Assembly: GCA_002917075.1 (NCBI GenBank) | Contig: NTMA01000075.1 | Span: forward strand, 1 to 64,000 | Source of the DNA: Hawksworthiomyces lignivorus | Lineage: Eukaryota > Ascomycota > Sordariomycetes > Ophiostomatales > Ophiostomataceae | Reading direction: 5' to 3' | Length of the DNA stretch: 64,000 bases | Shown: in pieces, positions 34,048-44,364 of the stretch | How the letters are laid out: the number at the start of each line of letters is the position of its first letter | Numbering within the stretch: position 1 is the first letter of the stretch | Notes under the pieces: model-generated | What the model saw: the letters and a program-made list of their open reading frames with translations, nothing else | The model's database searches: none | What the model was told of the DNA's origin: nothing | Made by a program: the position numbers and the translations under genes

Positions 34048-35763
34048 ATGGCGCGCCGCACGTACAACATCGCCATGGTCAGCGACTTCTTCTTCCCGCA
34101 GCCGGGGGGCGTCGAGAGTCACATCTACCAGGTGTCCTCGAAGCTTGTCGACCGGGGTCACAAGGTTATCATTATCACGCACGAGTATCCTGACCGCAAG
34201 GGGGTGCGGTATCTTACCAACGGCATAAAGGTATACTACGTGCCGTTCTTGGTGATCTACCGGTCGGCCACGATGCCGACGGTGTTCTCGTTCTTCCCCA
34301 TCTTCCGCAACATTGTCATTCGCGAGCGGATTGACATTGTGCACGGCCATGCCAGTCTGAGCAGCCTCTGCCATGAGGCTATCTTGCACGCGCGCACCAT
34401 GGGGCTGCGGACCGTGTATACCGACCACTCGCTGTTTGGGTTCGCAGACGCGACGAGCATCCTGGCTAACAAGCTGCTCAAGTTTGCGCTGAGCGACGTC
34501 GACCATGTAATCTGCGTGAGCCACACGTGCAAGGAGAACACGGTCCTGCGGGCGTCGCTGGATCCGCTGATGGTGTCGGTGATCCCGAACGCCGTGGTGG
34601 CGGAGAACTTCCGGCCGCTGTCAGACGAAGAGCACCAGCTCCACCAGCAACAGCACCGGCAACAGCACCAGCACCGGCGGCATCCCAGCCAGGAGAGCAC
34701 GGCTAGCCATGGCCAGAACCAAAACACCAAACAACAGCTCCCATCGCAGTCATCCCAGAATCCACCACAGCAGAGCCAGCTACGGCGGCCGTCTTCTTCG
34801 TCTTCCACACAGCACAGCGGCTCTTCTCCGCCCAAGCCCTCCTTTGTCAGCCAGGCCACCAGCACCGTCAGCGGCTCTTCCCCGCCGCCGCCGCCACCGC
34901 CCGCGCACCTACTCGGCCCGCACGACCCCATCACGATCGTCGTCATCTCGCGGCTCTTCTACAACAAGGGCACGGACCTGCTGGTGGCGGCGATCCCGCG
35001 CATCCTGGAGAACCACCCCAACACGCGGTTCATCATCGCCGGGTCGGGCCCCAAGGCGATCGACCTCAAGCAGATGATCGAGCAGAATGTGCTGCAGGAC
35101 CGTGTGGAGATGCTGGGCCCCATCCGGCACGAGGAGGTGCGCAACGTCATGGTGCGGGGCCACATCTACCTGCACCCGTCGCTGACAGAGGCCTTTGGCA
35201 CGGTCATCGTGGAGGCGGCCAGCTGCGGCCTGTACGTGGTGTGCACGCAGGTGGGCGGTATCCCCGAGGTGCTGCCGTCGCACATGACCGTCTTCGCGCG
35301 GCCCGAGGAGGACGACCTGGTGGCCGCGACGGGGCGGGCCATCGCGGCGCTGCGCGCCAACAAGGTTCGCACCGAGCGCTTCCACGAGCAGGTCAAGGCC
35401 ATGTACTCGTGGACCAACGTGGCGGCGCGCACCGAGCGCGTCTACAACGGCATCACGGGCGCTATCAGCGAGGCCGAGTTTTACGGGTACGATCTGGCCG
35501 GGGGCCCGGGCGGCGGCGGCGGCGGCGGCTGGAGCGCCACGCGCGGCCGGTCCGGCGTGCAGGGCTTCGCGCTGATCGACCGGCTCAAGCGGTACTACGG
35601 CTGCGGCATCTGGGCCGGCAAGCTGTTCTGCCTCTGCGTGGTGGTGGACTACCTGCTGTTCCTGTTCTGCGAGTTCTGGTGGCCGCGGGACCGCATCGAC
35701 ATCTGCCCGGACTGGCCGCGCAAGACGCTGCAGCAGCAGCAGGAGAAGGAGAGTGTGAGGTGA
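34048..35763 (+). CDS. GPI3: GPI-anchor GlcNAc transferase catalytic subunit (PIG-A/Gpi3)
   Basis: Single exon, 571 aa, ATG in strong context (CACCATGG). It transfers GlcNAc from UDP-GlcNAc to phosphatidylinositol, the first step of GPI anchor synthesis, on the cytosolic face of the ER. Residues 1-190 match the PIG-A N-terminal domain: MVSDFFFPQPGGVESHIYQ, VHGHASLSSLCHEA, YTDHSLFGFAD. The second glycosyltransferase lobe runs from ITIVVISRLFYNKGTDLL to the donor-site stretch HPSLTEAFGTVIVEAASCGL, with the EAFGTVIVE Glu pair. A hydrophobic C-terminal segment (LFCLCVVVDYLLFLFCEF) is the membrane anchor. Between the two lobes sits an unusual insertion of about 95 residues rich in Gln, His, Ser and Pro. 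A Gly run lies before the anchor. Orthology is certain. Confidence 0.95.
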   Translation: MARRTYNIAMVSDFFFPQPGGVESHIYQVSSKLVDRGHKVIIITHEYPDRKGVRYLTNGIKVYYVPFLVIYRSATMPTVFSFFPIFRNIVIRERIDIVHGHASLSSLCHEAILHARTMGLRTVYTDHSLFGFADATSILANKLLKFALSDVDHVICVSHTCKENTVLRASLDPLMVSVIPNAVVAENFRPLSDEEHQLHQQQHRQQHQHRRHPSQESTASHGQNQNTKQQLPSQSSQNPPQQSQLRRPSSSSSTQHSGSSPPKPSFVSQATSTVSGSSPPPPPPPAHLLGPHDPITIVVISRLFYNKGTDLLVAAIPRILENHPNTRFIIAGSGPKAIDLKQMIEQNVLQDRVEMLGPIRHEEVRNVMVRGHIYLHPSLTEAFGTVIVEAASCGLYVVCTQVGGIPEVLPSHMTVFARPEEDDLVAATGRAIAALRANKVRTERFHEQVKAMYSWTNVAARTERVYNGITGAISEAEFYGYDLAGGPGGGGGGGWSATRGRSGVQGFALIDRLKRYYGCGIWAGKLFCLCVVVDYLLFLFCEFWWPRDRIDICPDWPRKTLQQQQEKESVR

Positions 35764-36627
35764 ACAGAGCGGCTAAATAAGCGCAAAATATGATACCCCA
35801 AAACGAGAAGAGAAGGTTAAAAGGCAAAAGATAGCCTTCGAGACCTGATTGCACATTGAATGGCTGGGCCTAGGTCACGCCAAGAGATGATGCTGTATCA
35901 AACACAGCAACCAGGCATGCACTGCGACGCGTTTCGACACATAACATATTGTGCAACCAAACGAAGTTGCAGGAGGCTTGCCAAACTTTGGTTTTGTATA
36001 ACAAGCGAAAGATAAGGAAGCAGAGCTGGAGCGTTTATTATGTACAAACTCTGGCTAGCGATGCATTTCAGAACATATTAATGGCATGTATATATAACAT
36101 AGACCATGAAGTTGCAGGAGTATAATGATACGGTGCATTCTGGAAACGCAACTTCACGGGGCCATATTTCCTGAGCTCGCTAATGAATTAAAAGGCTTGT
36201 AGATAACCAGAATTTCACCCTGTGGGCTTCAAAACTAGCGCTTTCCTGACATGAAGCAGTGATAGACAGCTGCACTGAAACGTTTGCCCAAAATGGCAGC
36301 CGCTGTTGACACATATTACCTCTATAAGACGAGCTAGACTGGCCCCGCTTCACGCGGTGTTGCTCCTTCTATTTTAGCATCTGTGAAAGGTGGAGGCTTG
36401 CTGCTCCTAATTTTTTTTTTTACCCTGCCTCACCGCCTTTTTTTTTTTCTTAATTTAAAAGCTTCAAAAAATTTCTCGTTCTCCAAAATTTCAAAATTTC
36501 TTTCTTCCCACCTCTCCTTATCATATAGCACTTCTCTCAAGAATGCACACTCGGCAGTGCCATCGTTCCATTGTTTCATGGAAAAAGACATGCAGATTTT
36601 GCTGAGATAAGCCCAGTCTGCGCAGAG
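35764..36627. other. Intergenic region
   Basis: No supported gene. T-rich tracts near 36410-36450 precede the phosphatase gene and are probably promoter sequence. Confidence 0.5.
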
Positions 36628-37712
36628 ATGCATCTTTTTCTCGTTCGCCATGGCGAGTCTGTCGATAATGTGGCCGGTCTCTAGTCAGTGCGAGAGCTTC
36701 TACTTCCCTGGTTCTTAATCACTTCACCTTCTATCTTTTCTTGTCCCTTATTCTTCATGGAACTCACGCGTCCTCTGCCCATACGTACAGTGCTGGCTCC
36801 CGCGATTCGGCTCTCACTACCCATGGTGTACTCCAAGCTCGTCGATTGGGAGACCATTTAGCCACTGTACATTGTGGCAGGACCAATGCCGCACCCGAAG
36901 ACTCGTCAGATGCGTCAAGCTCTCCCTCTCCCAGCGTTGCTATCACACACGTCTTTTCTTCCGACTTGCAGCGTGCATCAAGGACGGCCGATGCTATCCT
37001 GGATGCACAGCAGAAAGATACAAGGAATCTCGTACTTAGTGGAACTGATGGTGAGGGAGGGCTTGCGCAACAAGGGTCAGGATTGAGACTGTCGCCTGCC
37101 CGCAGCGTCGTCAAGTTGACTGATCTGCGTGAGCGTGACTTCCGATCCGGCGAGGGCTTACGTTTTGGCGGCAGCAGCAGTGCAAGCAGAGATGCTTTTG
37201 CAGATGCGGAGTCGCGTGAAGAGATGCGGGTGCGTGCAAATCGCTTCATCGAAGAGCACCTCCATCCGCTGTTCAAAGCTAGTGATCCTGAGGAAGAAGC
37301 TGCGGGCTGTCGTGCTATCGTAGTGGTAGCCCATGGGATCATCCTCAATATTATTCTGACTTCACTGTTGCAACAATTTGCGCCGTCCGAGTTGGCCAGG
37401 CTCCTGCCGCCACTACTGCCTTCTGCGACCTCCAGCTCTTCTAGAGACGGTGAGCGCAGGCTGCCAGAGTTGCGGCTGCCATGGAACAATACAGGATATG
37501 TGCGGATGGCTGTGAAAAGCCATGCGAAGGACAACGGAGGTGCAAGAGTGGTGAGACTCGAGGTCAACACAGTAAATTGTGTTGACCACCTCCGCGGATT
37601 GAAAAAGACCCGTGGTGGCATTGGAAGCGCAGAGTTTGATGCAAAGCAGAGAACTATGGATGCATTTTTTGGTCCGGCTGCTAAGCGGCAGAAGAAAGAG
37701 AGCAGCACGTAA
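36628..37712 (+). CDS. Histidine phosphatase superfamily protein with PIP-box-like tail
   Basis: Two exons: 36628-36683 and 36791-37712 (325 aa). The intron has a GTCAGT donor and a TACAG acceptor, and joins GLY to AGSRDS in phase. Exon 1 encodes the catalytic start MHLFLVRHGESVDN, in which the His of RHGE is the phospho-acceptor. Exon 2 adds the ARG-type segment FSSDLQRASRTADAI and the second catalytic His in VVVAHGIILN. This is the phosphoglycerate-mutase-like fold; the substrate is not predictable. The first exon is only 56 nt and easily missed. The C-terminus contains QRTMDAFF, an exact match to the PCNA-interaction consensus QxxMxxFF, followed by the basic AKRQKK. This suggests a nuclear role, but that is inference. 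Confidence 0.88.
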
Positions 37713-38172
37713 AGCGGCTTCTCTGACACTGCAATCAATTGGTATGTATACAGGAGTTTTCTTTTTTTCTTTTTTTTTTTGCTTTCGATGATGATACACA
37801 ACTATGTTCACAGACCTGTTCTGAATTTCATGTGGATACACTAGTCCAACCGCTATCTGAGTCTTTCATTTTTATGTCTTTTATTTTGCAGAAAATTGCA
37901 AAGCTTCAATAACTAACTATCGAAGCAGGAATGATTCGACGACTTATGAAAATCATGCGCTATGAGACGTAATAAGTGGATTATGGATTCAATTAGCAGA
38001 AGGTAAGACGTAAACAGCTATTTGTATAGCATTGATATTGAATAAAGTTGCATTTCACGAAGTTCACCTTAATATGTGCCTTGAGCCTGAGTTTTGATCG
38101 TAACATGTCGTGATATTGTTAAATGTTCGCTGTTTGGATTGTCTTTTTGCTGTCATATATATCCGTCCTAAG
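37713..38172. other. Intergenic region between convergent genes
   Basis: AT-rich 3' flank of the phosphatase and of the alkyltransferase-like gene. No other feature. Confidence 0.5.
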
Positions 38173-38737
38173 TTAGCGTCCCTCTCCATCCTCATCCTCC
38201 TCCTTGACTTCTACTTCGTCATCGTCATCATCGTCCGAGGCCCCCCCGGCTGCCTCAGAAGGTAGCTGTCGGGGGAACCACCCGAACCGCTTCAGGTCGA
38301 CCGACAGCTCCCCGAGCGCATCGGCCACCACTTCAACGCCTTCCGCGCGCAAGGCCGCCGCCTGCCTCTGCCGGCCTCCTCCGTCGCTGGCGCTCCGCGG
38401 CGAGATCACGCCCTTGGCGCTCAGCACCCGCTGCCACGGCACCGACCCGCTGTGGAAGCGGGCGAGCGGGCTATCGGGTACAACATCGGCCTCCTCCGGC
38501 AGGTATTTGAGGCACACGCCGACCTGGCGGGGGCGCTGGGCTGTGGGGCGCGGCTGATTAGTGAACAGGAGGCGAACGCAAGAAAAAAAAAAAAAAGACT
38601 TCTAAGTACTCACGCAGCCCGATCAGCGCGGCGATGTGGCCGTAGCTAGTCACCTTGCCATAGGGCACCTCTTGGACAGCGGCGTAGACGGCGAAGTAGA
38701 AAGACGTAGCCTCATCAGAGCGGGCGCGAGGAGGCAT
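38173..38737 (-). CDS. Alkyltransferase-like protein (Atl1 family)
   Basis: Two exons: 38737-38614 and 38540-38173 (163 aa). The intron (GTGAGT...CACAG) carries a poly-T run. Joining with the nearer acceptor gives GLPQRPRQVGVCLKYLP in phase; a second AG farther upstream would shift the frame. The protein has the DNA-binding fold of O6-alkylguanine transferases (FYFAVYAAVQEVPYGKVTSYGHIAALIG). At the reactive site it reads VPWQRVL, with Trp where the methyl-accepting Cys of PCHR would be. Proteins of this type cannot remove the alkyl group. They bind and flag O6-alkylguanine for nucleotide excision repair. The C-terminal tail is Glu/Asp-rich. Length and motif fit the family well. Confidence 0.9.
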
Positions 38738-39530
38738 TGTAGGCAGACCGAGAGAAGGATGGATCGAGGGTATAGGGCCTCTCCGTGCTTCGAGGGGATT
38801 GAGCGTTGATTGTGGTTGATGAGGGGAAAGATCGAAAATGTAAGCAGAAGATCTGCCTGGCCCAAGACCCCATTTCAATGCTTCACACCTAGGTGCGCCG
38901 TATCCTTGTTAAGTATCATGTAATCAGATGGGGCATAAAGAGCTCCAGTTTCTTGATTTTACATTATCACGACTATATGCTGCATTCTATTTGCCTTTTT
39001 TTTTTCTTATTTTTTTTTACTTTACCTAGCTGTTCTATACAGGGGAATCACAAACGTAAATATTAAAAATTAAAATTCGATCCATAATTTACTTTCTGAG
39101 CTTCGTACTCGGAACACTTTCAATCTCTGCCTCACGCCACTCCATCATTTTTCAACCATTCGTTCACCTCTCTTTTCATTAGGTTTTCAGCGTCTGCTGG
39201 CGAAGCCTCTCACATAAGGCGTATGAGCAGGCGACTCTGGAACATACTATTGGCGTCATAAAATGGAACATCAGCAAGATTGCGCCCTTGACTTGATCTG
39301 TGGCTTTGTATCACATATGGATGATCGCTAATCTGAGGTTGCTGTAGAGCGAAGGTGTTGATGGTCAACTTCGCCATCCGCCTCTGAAACGGTCTCCTTG
39401 TCGGGTGATATCGAAAACAATGGAATCTAGCCAGCTCCAGACCAGAACATAAGCGATGACATTTAGTTATGTTTGGCATTGGTGTACGAGTCCGTGTTCC
39501 GCCGCCAACACGAGCTCTTCTTTCAGCTTT
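38738..39530. other. Intergenic region
   Basis: No supported gene. An open frame at 39479-39210 on the minus strand has no recognised motif. T-rich and A-rich tracts lie around 39000-39060. Confidence 0.45.
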
Positions 39531-41366
39531 CTACGGGCAGCACTGCTCACCCCACTCGCAAGGGTCCCGCCCGTACTCGACGCGCACCATGCGGCGCTCC
39601 TGGTTGAGCGCCATCTTGGCAGCGATGGCCTGGCTCTGGAAGCTCGCGAACCGCCACTCCAGCGTCGGCTCGCCCGTCCGTGGGCACACGGCCACAAGCC
39701 GCACAGGGTCCTGGAGGTCGTAGCAGAAGCGCATGCGGAAGTACGCCGCCAGCGCCGCCTCGCTGACCACGTCGGCCGGCCCGCGGATCCGCAGCACCCG
39801 GCACTCGTTCGCCTGCACGCACCGCCGCGGCGCCTTCTTGTCGCGGTTCCACGCGCAGCGCACCGTGTAGCCGCGGCATTCTCCACTGCCGTCGCTGCCG
39901 GCACCGCCGCCCGCCATTGCGGCCGTTGGGCCCATCATGACAAGCGCGCCGCCGTCGATGTGACCTTTGAGTGCCTCTGCCTGCGCGCGTGCAAAAAAGG
40001 AGATCTTAGCAGCGGCTAGGAGCAGGCGGCGGGCCGGGTCTGGCGGGTTGACGGAGGCGGCGAAGACGCGGCCCGTCGGGCCCAGCGCGGCGACAGCGCG
40101 AAGCAGATCGCCGACGGTGGCAGCCGGAGGCAGGCCCATCAGGAACAGCGACGTGTTGAGGTGGTCCGGCACATGCTCACCGCGATTGCGGGGATTGTGG
40201 ACGTCACCGCGGTAGTTGAGGCTGATCCCCTGCTGGCGGCGGAACAACTGCTCTTCAGGCGACAGGAGGAAAGACGGCAACGGTGGCGCCGGGGAAGTTG
40301 CCGTCCTTGTGCCGGAGACCCAGGTGTGGTATGCACCGTGTTGTCTGATGCTCTCAGTAATACTGCCAGCGGATGATCGGCGGCCCTCGCGAAAAACCAT
40401 CTGCATAGGTTTGAATGTCTTGGTCGGCATCGAGCGGCTGCGGACTCGTTGGTGAGGGTGGAAGTTTCCATGCTGTTGTAGATGAGACGGGTCAGAGAAC
40501 AAGAAAGGAACTGAGCCGAAGTCTTTAAGCTGAAGCTGCTGACTGTAGCTTCGTAGCATGATCTGTCCATCCTTTTGGTGCAGGGCCTGCCGCTGATGAA
40601 ATCCACGTCCGGAATTCGGCATCATGGGCAATGCTCCAGCCGCTGCAGGGCCTAGGAACTGAACACCATCGAATATCTCAATCCCAGATGGAAGGCGCGC
40701 CACATTTTGATATTTATTGGCTAACTTTGAGATCCCAATTTCCCTTGCAGTTGGAGGCTGAGATGTAAGTGATAAATAAATATAAGGTTCATCCTTCTCT
40801 GCTGCTATCTCTGGGAGTGTGTACCCATTTGAAATTAGTGCCTTATGCGTCTGGGTTGAATCTTGCTGAAAACGGGCCAGCACTGAGAAGTAGTCACCCT
40901 GCTGGCGATGCGAACTCAATAGCATAGGCTGAATCTCACTTAAGTGTACATGGCGAGCTCGGTCGCGGAGTGGCATAGAGTATGACGCCGAATATGGCGC
41001 CGAGACCAAAGATTGTTGGGCAATGGCAAATTCTGCTCTGCCTTTAATATTTATATTTGGTGGCGTACTCTGGTTAGCCGGTGACGGGGAAAGGGTAGGC
41101 CCCAACTGCCAAGTATGTTGGCTGATGGGCGAAGCGTGATGAATTGCATTTATCGTTGTCAGCCCTGATTCTAGATGCTTGATGGCTGCAACTTCCTGAC
41201 GGATTTGACCAGTTCCCTCATGCGACATGTGAGTTTCGTGGAAGATAATATTAGATGCATGCGAGGAGGCTCCAACATTCATCGATACGCCATCATGGCT
41301 CTTTGTTTCCTCTTGTAGGCACCCGTGGCTGCACGGAGCCGAAGATTGGGCGATGTGTACTTCCAT
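39531..41366 (-). CDS. Protein with RRM-like domains
   Basis: The frame given starts at ATG 41366 (MEVHIAQSSAP) and encodes 611 aa. It stays open upstream to at least 41462 without an ATG, and splice signals suggest a 5' exon, so the true N-terminus may be longer. Residues 1-420 are low in order, with scattered Gln, Ser and His. After that come two RRM-like regions. The first runs from TSLFLMGLPPAATVGDLLRAV to AAKISFFARAQAEALKGHI. The second runs from CRVLRIRGPADVVSEAALAAYF to QAIAAKMALNQERRMVRVEYG, with canonical beta-alpha spacing but poorly kept RNP1 aromatics. A role in RNA binding is plausible. No orthologue name can be given. Confidence 0.7.
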   Translation of the reverse strand: MEVHIAQSSAPCSHGCLQEETKSHDGVSMNVGASSHASNIIFHETHMSHEGTGQIRQEVAAIKHLESGLTTINAIHHASPISQHTWQLGPTLSPSPANQSTPPNINIKGRAEFAIAQQSLVSAPYSASYSMPLRDRARHVHLSEIQPMLLSSHRQQGDYFSVLARFQQDSTQTHKALISNGYTLPEIAAEKDEPYIYLSLTSQPPTAREIGISKLANKYQNVARLPSGIEIFDGVQFLGPAAAGALPMMPNSGRGFHQRQALHQKDGQIMLRSYSQQLQLKDFGSVPFLFSDPSHLQQHGNFHPHQRVRSRSMPTKTFKPMQMVFREGRRSSAGSITESIRQHGAYHTWVSGTRTATSPAPPLPSFLLSPEEQLFRRQQGISLNYRGDVHNPRNRGEHVPDHLNTSLFLMGLPPAATVGDLLRAVAALGPTGRVFAASVNPPDPARRLLLAAAKISFFARAQAEALKGHIDGGALVMMGPTAAMAGGGAGSDGSGECRGYTVRCAWNRDKKAPRRCVQANECRVLRIRGPADVVSEAALAAYFRMRFCYDLQDPVRLVAVCPRTGEPTLEWRFASFQSQAIAAKMALNQERRMVRVEYGRDPCEWGEQCCP

Positions 41367-42210
41367 CGCCGATGACGCATATAAGTAAGGCTGCTGTATC
41401 CGAGTCGTGAACTTGGTTCTCTGTTTATGTGCGCAAACGGTCTTCTTTCGGCATTCTTTCAACTTGCTGATATCAGAAACAATTAATCATTGATAAAAAA
41501 AATTTCAAAGAGAAGATAAAAGGACAAAGCAAAGAAAAATACTTGAACGAACATGTTTTATGTCTCGAGAAGTCTGGAGTTGCTTGGCAAATGACCTTGT
41601 CACAATAATGTGTTTGTTAAGTTGTTTGCTATTTAGCACGCTCTTGGAGTATTAAGTGCGTCACTAGTTGAGGAGTTAAGTGAATGAGATGTTTCCTTTA
41701 TCCATTTTTCTCTTCGTCGTTATTCAGTCGGCCGGTAAGCTGGGGAGTTCTGTGTAACGAGGTAAAAGTAATGCAAATAGATCCGCTCCCACAGAAGCGC
41801 ATGCAAGTGTTCTTACCTAAAGAGGTAGAAAGGAAGACATCTAGCATCTAAATTAAAATCTCATACATATAAAAGTAGACTGTCAAGCAAGCATTCATCA
41901 CAGCTTTAGCAAGTGCAGTTAGTTTGTTCAACTGGTGGATCTCTTCAGTAAATTTGTCTGTCTAGATCTCTCAACACATCACGCTTTTGGGAATTTCGTT
42001 CGCTTCATCCGCCGCCTTCAACTCCATCTGCCATGCTCACCAAAAATCACGCGCTGTCAATCTCATGTACTCAACACCCCATTCATTCGTAGCCAAACCG
42101 TTGACTTGATGTCCCCAAACCCAGATATTCCTTCGATCGGATCGCATTGAATCAAACAAACAGTATATACATTTCGCTTTTTGGACTTTTTTGCCTAATC
42201 AGCATGGAAT
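41367..42210. other. Upstream region of the RRM-like gene and 3' flank of ADH
   Basis: Probably contains one or more 5' exons of the RRM-like gene. On the minus strand, the stretch near 41612-41553 reads KVICQATPDFSRHKTCSFN into a GTATTT donor, and the CAG acceptor at about 41470 would continue the frame with KLKECRKK. No start codon could be fixed. A plus-strand open frame at 41935-42150 has no motif. Confidence 0.4.
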
Positions 42211-43364
42211 TTATTTGCTGGTGTCGACGACGTAGCGGCCGACAACCTTGTTGGCGTGCATGAGCTCGTAGATCTGGGGCAGCTCGCTGAGGCCAGCAAC
42301 CTTGTACGGGCACTTGATCAGGCCACGGGCGAAGAAGTCAATGGCCTCGGCGGTGTCCTGGCGGTTGCCGACGTAGCTTCCCTGGATTCTGATCATGCGG
42401 ATGACGGTGTCGAAGACGGGAGCCTTCAGGTAGGCATTGGCGGGCAGACCAATGCAGATGACGGTGCCGCGGGGGCGCACGTAGGCGGAAGCCTGCTGGA
42501 AGGGCTTCTCCTGGACAGCCAGGCAGATAACGGCATGAGGGCCCTGGCCGTCGGCGGTGGCAGCCTTGACGTCAGCGACAACGTCCTTGCTGGTGGAGAA
42601 GTCGACGAAGGAGGCGGCGCCCAGCTCTGTGGTGCTCTTCTTCTTGTCGTCACCGGCATCAATAGCGATAACGTGCAGACCCATAGCCTTGGCATACTGG
42701 ATGGCCATGTTGCCCAGGCCACCACCGGCACCGACAATAGCAACCGTCTGGCCAGGGCGGGCGCCAGACTCCTTCAGACCCTTGTAGACGGTGATACCGG
42801 CGCACAGGACTGGGGCAACAGCCTCGAGAGACACTTCCTTGGGAATGCGGGCCACGTGGCTGGCGTTGGCCACAGCGTACTGCTGGAAGGTGCCGTCGAC
42901 TGTGTAGCCAGAGAGGGTGGCTTCAGCGCAAAGGGGCTCGTCCATCTGGCGACAGAAGGAGCAGGCCAGGCAGGAGCCGTTGAGCCACTTGATACCGACG
43001 TGGTCACCAAGCTCGACATCCTTGACAAGCTCGCCACGAGCGACTACAATGCCGGCACCTTCGTGGCCACCGACCAGGGGCAGCTTGGTGGCCAGGGGCC
43101 AATCACCCTGCATGGCATGCAGATCGGTGTGGCAGACACCAGAGTACTTGATGTTGACGAGGACCTCGTTGGGGCCTGGCTTGCCGACGGGGATCTTCTT
43201 GTAGACGGGCTCTGGAGACGGGAAGAGTCAGAAAGCTGTTAAGAAAATACTTGAAGGAGCAGTAAAGCTCGAGGTCAGATGAGAAACAGAAGAACGGGAA
43301 ACTCACGCTTGCCAGTCGCCTCGACGACCTGCGCCCACTGCTCAGTCGGGATCTCGAAAGACAT
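42211..43364 (-). CDS. Zinc-dependent alcohol dehydrogenase, ADH1 type
   Basis: Two exons: 43364-43307 and 43211-42211 (352 aa). The intron joins GK to [13 protein letters not shown] in phase. The enzyme interconverts ethanol and acetaldehyde with NAD(H) in the cytosol. Ligands are visible: the catalytic zinc Cys in [10 protein letters not shown] and His in GGHEGAG, and the structural zinc cysteines in [17 protein letters not shown]. The Rossmann loop is [11 protein letters not shown], and the Asp at the end of the next strand (VIAIDAG) fits NAD preference. There is no mitochondrial leader. Length equals yeast Adh1 (about 350). A strong TATA element (43535-43544) and a C/T-rich leader suggest high expression. 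Use in ethanol production or use depends on regulation that cannot be read here. Confidence 0.95.
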
Positions 43365-43534
43365 TTTGTGTGTTTGTTGGAAGGGATGGATGTGATGATA
43401 GGAATTGGTTTCTCTGGAAAGCTGTTGAAGGATGTAGGATGAGGCAGTGAAGATGGAAGATGTGCGAGTATTAAAAGGCTTGATCTGAATAACAAAGACA
43501 AACAAAGGACGAGCAATGGGTGGCGATGAGGTCT

Positions 43535-43544
43535 CTTATATATA
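43535..43544 (-). promoter_or_regulatory. TATA element of the ADH gene
   Basis: Reads TATATATAAG on the minus strand, about 170 bp before the ADH start codon. AGGGG-type sequence (a stress-element core) lies about 20 bp further upstream. Position and sequence fit a core promoter; binding is not shown. Confidence 0.6.
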
Positions 43545-44324
43545 CGTTGGACGAGTCCAGCTCCCCTCTCCTTGTCTCCGTTGCTCGAAGAGCTTTGTAC
43601 TAAGGACTAATAGTGTCTAAGCTATCCAATACGGAAGTTGAAGAGGGGCATGCGAAAGACAAGGAAGGCGCTTCCATGACGCGCACCGAATTTACGAGTA
43701 CTACAATGCTCTTTCCCAGAAGGGGGTGTGGATGCGCATCCATCCTCCCCCCTTGCTAGAGAAGGTAGAGAGGGAAAAAGAAGGCCGAAGCGCGGAGTAT
43801 TACAGTACGAGGCTAAAGATAGTTACAGCTCAACATCTGGTGACCTGGCGGCGGCGACGGGGAGACGGTCGAACGGCGGATGGGCAGAGGAGGGTGAGGA
43901 GGTTGTGTAAAAAAAAAATTGCAGAATAGCATGCACCTCCAAATCGGCGCGAGATACAAGCGTCGTATGATGGTGACGAAAGAAGAGCTACAGTAACAAT
44001 AATTTTTAGTGTGTAAAGAAAGAGCTCCCTCGTGTCGCAGATTGTAGCTTCCCGAATGGCGCTAACCCGAAAACAATTAGCGATCGGTTGAGAGGGTCGA
44101 TCTGGGGAGTAAATTATTAGAGGTCCTTGCTTCTTGTAGTGGGATACTTGCCCTTGTAGGAGGGGAGACCAAGTTGGGCCATGCGCTTATCATAGGCAAA
44201 ACAGATGTCGTAGGCAAGTACATACCAAGTCAGCACGTTGCTTCTGTTTTGGCTATCATTCTTCACCTTTTGCTTTTTCCTATTTTTGTCTTTTACGGGC
44301 AGCTGCTTAACTTGGGACTGGGGA

Positions 44325-44364
44325 GCCTCCTGTCGCCTCCTGTTGCCTCCTGTTGACTCCTATC
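44325..44364. repeat. Four tandem 10-bp units
   Basis: Three near-identical copies of GCCTCCTGTY followed by a diverged fourth (GACTCCTATC). A short minisatellite in non-coding sequence. Confidence 0.8.

Noticed and set aside
42256..43242. Plus-strand open frame of 328 codons opposite ADH
   Set aside because: Antisense shadow of the ADH gene; the minus strand carries all ADH motifs.
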